Assembly: GCA_030528545.1 (NCBI GenBank) | Contig: JAUMYR010000039.1 | Location: 1 to 10,134, forward strand | Reading direction: 5' to 3' | DNA length: 10,134 bases | From: Propionibacteriaceae bacterium | GTDB lineage: Bacteria; Actinomycetota; Actinomycetes; Propionibacteriales; Propionibacteriaceae | Shown here: positions 8,255 to 10,134 of the stretch, in pieces | Layout: every line of letters begins with the position of its first letter | How positions within the stretch are numbered: the stretch's first letter is position 1 | The notes under the pieces: model-generated | Told to the model about the DNA's origin: nothing | What the model saw: only the letters and a program-made list of their open reading frames with translations | The model's database searches: none | Position numbers and translations under genes: made by a program

Positions 8255-8745
8255 AGACCGTCGCGCTGATCGGGGCACCCGGAGCGGGCAAGTCAACCGT
8301 GGGCAGGGCCCTGGCGGCGAGGCTGGGGGTGGGATTCTCCGATTCTGACCAGGTGATCGAGGAGCGCGCCGGTAAGCCGATAGCGGAGATCTTCGCCGAT
8401 GACGGAGAGCCCGCCTTCCGCGCGCTGGAAGAACGGGTCGGGCTGGAGTTGCTGAAACAGCCAGGAGTGGTCTCCCTGGGCGGGGGAGCCGTGCTGAACG
8501 AGAAGATCCGCCACGCCCTCGCCGGGTGCGTCGTGGTGTGGCTTGAAGTCTCCATCGCCCAGGCCACCCGGCGGGTCGGAATGAACCGGGCTAGGCCGCT
8601 GTTGCTAGGCAATGTGCGGGCCCGGCTGATCGAACTATTGCGCCAGCGCACGCCGCTGTACCGTGAGGCCGCGACGGTGCGGATCGGCACCGACGGCCTG
8701 ACTCCCGCCCAGGTGGTCGACGCCATCGAGGAGGCCCTGGAATGA
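8251..8745 (+). CDS. aroK: Shikimate kinase
   Basis: Phosphorylates shikimate at the 3-hydroxyl using ATP (step five). The 164-residue protein is a typical single-domain P-loop NMP-kinase fold. It has Walker [10 protein letters not shown] at residues 8-16, Asp31 and Asp33 in FSDSDQVIE for magnesium and shikimate, Arg57 in AFRALE, and the shikimate-binding GGG at 77-79. The lid region around GMNRARPLL carries the conserved Arg, and Arg138 lies in PLYRE near the adenine site. The start overlaps the aroC stop and the stop overlaps aroB, both as ATGA, so the three products are likely made in a coupled way. The pre-start sequence is only a weak GGGG at 8242-8245. No residues expected to be essential are missing. 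Confidence 0.96.
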   Translation: MKTVALIGAPGAGKSTVGRALAARLGVGFSDSDQVIEERAGKPIAEIFADDGEPAFRALEERVGLELLKQPGVVSLGGGAVLNEKIRHALAGCVVVWLEVSIAQATRRVGMNRARPLLLGNVRARLIELLRQRTPLYREAATVRIGTDGLTPAQVVDAIEEALE

Positions 8746-9809
8746 TCGTCGAGGTCAACTCCGCGGAGGCTTATAACGTCAGTATCGGGGCCGGGGTGAG
8801 CGGCCAGCTCGGCGCTTTGGCCGCCTCCGCGACGCGGGTCGCGATCATCCATCCGCCGGGGCTGCGGCAGGTGGCGGCGCGGCTGGCGTCCTCTCTGGAG
8901 CGGGAGTACCTGCTGCTGGAGGTGCCCGATGCCGAGGACGCCAAGACCACAGCGACCCTCGTCCGGTGCTGGGAGGCGCTGGCCCGCGCCGGTTTCACCC
9001 GCAGCGATGTCGTGGTCGGGCTCGGCGGTGGGTCGACCACGGACCTGGCGGGCTTCGTGGCGGCGAGTTGGCTGCGCGGCGTTGGCTATGTCTCGGTGCC
9101 GACCTCGGTGTTAGGAATGGTGGACGCGGCCGTCGGCGGTAAAACCGGCATCAATCTACCCGCGGGGAAAAACCTGGTGGGGGCTTTCTGGGAACCCAAG
9201 GCAGTGTTGTGCGACCTCGATCTGCTCCGTTCGCTGCCCGAGGCGGAGATTTCCAGCGGCTTGGCCGAGGTTATCAAGTGCGGTTTCATTTCCGACCCGC
9301 GCATCCTAGAGCTCGTGAGCGACTCCCCCCACGAATCCCGGGATGTCAGCAGTGAGCGCTTCGCGGAACTGGTCTATCGGGCGGTCTCGGTGAAGGCAAA
9401 GGTGGTTTCGGCCGATCTGCGAGAGCGGACCTCCACGGTTGGAAAGATTGGCCGGGAGGCGCTCAACTACGGCCATACCCTAGGCCACGCCATTGAAGCC
9501 CACGAGAACTACCACTGGCGCCACGGCCCCGCGATCGCGGTCGGCATGGTGTGGATGGCGGAGGTCTCGGCGCGGCTGTGTGGCCTCGACCGGGATGTGG
9601 TGGCTCTTCACCGGCACCTGCTGTGCGCGGTGGGCCTGCCCACTAGCTACGATCGCGACTGGGCGCCGCTGCGGGCCTTGATGAGCCTGGATAAAAAGGC
9701 CCGGGGATCGGCTCTGCGTCTAGTAGGGCTGGTCAGCCTGGGCCAGCCCGAGATCGTCTTGGAACCGCCAGAGGACATTCTCCAGGACGCCTACCATCAG
9801 CTGGGATAG
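8742..9809 (+). CDS. aroB: 3-Dehydroquinate synthase
   Basis: Cyclises DAHP to 3-dehydroquinate (step two), with NAD+ and a divalent metal. The 355 residues match the family. Seen in order: PDAEDAKT, NAD-binding GGGSTTDLAGF (Gly95-Gly97, Asp101), PTSVLGMVDAAVGGKTGIN with Lys134, GLAEVIKCG with metal ligand Glu176, LNYGHTLGHAIE with His245, and WRHGPAIAVGM with His261. This gives the full Glu-His-His metal site. The start is fixed by GAGGAGG at 8728-8734, seven bases before ATG, and overlaps the aroK stop (ATGA). It is the last gene of the run. In many actinobacteria a type II dehydroquinase gene (aroQ/aroD) comes next, but here a 325-base non-coding stretch with signs of a minus-strand RNA follows. 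Confidence 0.97.
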   Translation: MIVEVNSAEAYNVSIGAGVSGQLGALAASATRVAIIHPPGLRQVAARLASSLEREYLLLEVPDAEDAKTTATLVRCWEALARAGFTRSDVVVGLGGGSTTDLAGFVAASWLRGVGYVSVPTSVLGMVDAAVGGKTGINLPAGKNLVGAFWEPKAVLCDLDLLRSLPEAEISSGLAEVIKCGFISDPRILELVSDSPHESRDVSSERFAELVYRAVSVKAKVVSADLRERTSTVGKIGREALNYGHTLGHAIEAHENYHWRHGPAIAVGMVWMAEVSARLCGLDRDVVALHRHLLCAVGLPTSYDRDWAPLRALMSLDKKARGSALRLVGLVSLGQPEIVLEPPEDILQDAYHQLG

Positions 9810-9817
9810 GGCGGGTG

Positions 9818-9881
9818 AAACGAAATCGGCCTGCCGATGAGTGTTGCGGGGAGGGGGCAAACCATCGGCAGGCCGTGTTCG
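9818..9881 (-). terminator. Hairpin terminator for the minus-strand RNA, possibly also ending the aro operon
   Basis: A perfect 13-bp inverted repeat, CGGCCTGCCGATG at 9827-9839 and CATCGGCAGGCCG at 9863-9875. Inside it TTGC (9844-9847 on +, GCAA on -) pairs with 9857-9860, leaving a nine-base loop that reads CCCCTCCCC on the minus strand. A further CGAA/TTCG pairing at 9821-9824 and 9878-9881 is possible. Reading the minus strand, the stem is followed by ATTTCGTTTCA, a T-rich tail. Reading the + strand, it is followed by TGTTCGGT, with no T-run, so it is a better terminator for minus-strand transcription. It begins only 17 bases after the aroB stop and may stop transcription from both sides. 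Confidence 0.65.
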
Positions 9882-9956
9882 GTATCGCTATTCGCGATAG
9901 GCCAATGCAAATCCAAGGAATCACGAGGAGATTCAGAGGTTTCGCATCAGCGGAAC
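9818..9956 (-). ncRNA. Candidate ~139-nt small RNA with three hairpins and C-rich loops
   Basis: Inferred transcript on the minus strand, convergent with aroB. The 5' end is placed near 9956, seven bases after the -10 box, and the 3' end near 9818 in the T-rich tail. Predicted fold, 5' to 3', in + coordinates. Hairpin 1 pairs 9941-9947 with 9905-9911 (seven pairs, one G-U). Further in are two C-G pairs (9938-9939 with 9913-9914), a 3x3 internal loop, and a GAAUC/GAUUC stem (9930-9934 with 9918-9922) capped by UCCUCGU. Hairpin 2 pairs UAUCGC with GCGAUA (9894-9899 with 9883-9888), loop GAAUA. Hairpin 3 is the terminator, with a C-rich tip. The G-U pair in hairpin 1 becomes an A-C mismatch on the + strand, favouring the minus strand. 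Exposed C-rich loops near Shine-Dalgarno complements are typical of Gram-positive sRNAs acting on mRNA starts. It is not recognisable as a known family. Its existence is inferred, with no expression data. Confidence 0.5.
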
Positions 9957-9962
9957 ACCGGA

Positions 9963-9992
9963 ATCATAGTTAATCCCCGGAGCGAGAGTCAA
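9963..9992 (-). promoter_or_regulatory. Sigma-70-type promoter on the minus strand
   Basis: Read on the minus strand, TTGACT (9992-9987, 5 of 6 to TTGACA) is followed after 18 bases by TATGAT (9968-9963, 5 of 6 to TATAAT). This is the best promoter match I found in the window. It lies in a non-coding, lower-GC stretch and points toward the 3' end of aroB, away from any reading frame. The expected start is near 9956. The pairing of a good promoter with a terminator about 140 bases downstream on the same strand is the main support for the small RNA. Confidence 0.6.
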
Positions 9993-10097
9993 ACCAACAA
10001 GTCATCCTCACACCCATTTAGGTAATATCGCGAAACTCTCCTGTCCCGGGCCTCGCCACCCCTTTCCTCCGCATCGATCGCCTTCGCCGCGGGCACA

Positions 10098-10115
10098 CCC
10101 GGGGTAAGCCCCGGG
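10098..10115. repeat. 7-bp inverted repeat, hairpin with TAAG loop
   Basis: CCCGGGG at 10098-10104 and CCCCGGG at 10109-10115 form a perfect 7-bp GC stem with a four-base TAAG loop. Neither strand shows a T-run after it (GACGGAAG on +, TGTGCCC on -). It could be a terminator of a neighbouring gene beyond the window, part of a leader, or chance in GC-rich sequence. The window ends 19 bases later, so the context cannot be judged. Confidence 0.35.
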
Positions 10116-10134
10116 GACGGAAGAACCCACGGCG

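Larger units (their letters stand above)
9810..10134. other. Non-coding region downstream of aroB
   Basis: No convincing protein gene is visible on either strand in these 325 bases. The stretch 9901-10020 has 58 G/C of 120 bases, visibly lower than the flanking genes. It holds the candidate minus-strand small RNA with its promoter and terminator (9818-9992). On the + strand TAATAT at 10023-10028 resembles a -10 box but has no matching -35. From about 10030 to the window end the sequence becomes GC-rich again and contains one inverted repeat (10098-10115). The frame open from the window edge on the minus strand, ending at 10018, is only 38 Arg-rich residues and resembles nothing I know. Confidence 0.7.

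Noticed and set aside
7340..8296. Long minus-strand frame opposite aroC
   Set aside because: It is antisense to a chorismate synthase with all signatures intact, has low-complexity composition and no family motif.
9818..9956. Assignment of the minus-strand RNA to the actinobacterial 6C RNA family
   Set aside because: That family is defined by two hairpins with runs of at least six C in their loops. Here one loop is CCCCUCCCC and the other UCCUCGU, so the match is only in style. A covariance search with the 6C model would settle it.
9905..9973. 22-codon + strand mini-ORF beginning at the ATG at 9905
   Set aside because: It has no clear ribosome-binding site, and the ATG is part of hairpin 1 of the minus-strand RNA.
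9837..10025. 62-codon + strand reading frame starting inside the terminator hairpin
   Set aside because: It has no ribosome-binding site, its start lies in the hairpin arm, and its composition resembles no protein family. It overlaps the better-supported minus-strand RNA.
10018..10134. Minus-strand frame open from the window edge, as the 3' end of a convergent gene
   Set aside because: It is only 38 Arg- and Gly-rich residues with no recognisable similarity. The other two minus frames are also open for similar lengths, so this is not evidence of coding.
1..10134. Mobile elements, CRISPR arrays, tRNA genes or defence genes
   Set aside because: No spaced direct repeats, terminal inverted repeats with a transposase, tRNA-like cloverleaf or defence-family motifs were seen. 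All proteins belong to a conserved housekeeping neighbourhood.

Overview
The window is a GC-rich chromosomal segment of ordinary housekeeping genes from a high-GC Gram-positive bacterium (Actinomycetota). The gene order rarA, DUF948 protein, small membrane protein, alaS, ruvX, mltG, aroE, aroC, aroK, aroB, all on the + strand, matches the arrangement known from many actinobacteria, for example the Mycobacterium tuberculosis Rv2559c to Rv2538c neighbourhood. A Propionibacteriales-like host is a guess from the feel of the proteins. There is no sign of mobile elements, phage, CRISPR or recent gene transfer.

Layout. Bases 1-1284 hold the 3' part of rarA, a replication-fork AAA+ ATPase whose start lies outside the window. 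A 64-base gap with a weak promoter candidate leads into two small membrane-anchored proteins of unknown function (1349-1965, overlapping by ATGA), then alaS (1989-4643), ruvX (4636-5091) and the endolytic transglycosylase mltG (5091-6215). Four shikimate-pathway genes follow: aroE, aroC, aroK and aroB (6219-9809). From 1349 to 9809 the genes overlap or lie at most 23 bases apart, so they look like one long translationally coupled transcription unit. It joins alanyl-tRNA charging, rRNA or recombination processing, peptidoglycan chain termination and chorismate synthesis. AroB, AroE, AroK and AroC cover four of the seven shikimate-pathway steps.

The part that is not routine is the 325-base tail after aroB (9810-10134), which has no convincing protein gene and a locally lower GC content (58 of 120 bases in 9901-10020). 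On the minus strand it carries a good sigma-70-type promoter (TTGACT, 18 bases, TATGAT). About 135-140 bases downstream is a 13-bp GC-rich hairpin followed by a T-rich tail on that same strand. Between them the minus-strand RNA can fold into two more hairpins. The first hairpin exposes UCCUC in its loop, and the terminator hairpin exposes a nine-base C-rich loop. I interpret this as a candidate small regulatory RNA of about 139 nt, convergent with aroB. It resembles the C-rich-loop sRNAs of Gram-positive bacteria in design, but I do not recognise its family. This is the most interesting item in the window and rests on sequence reading only.
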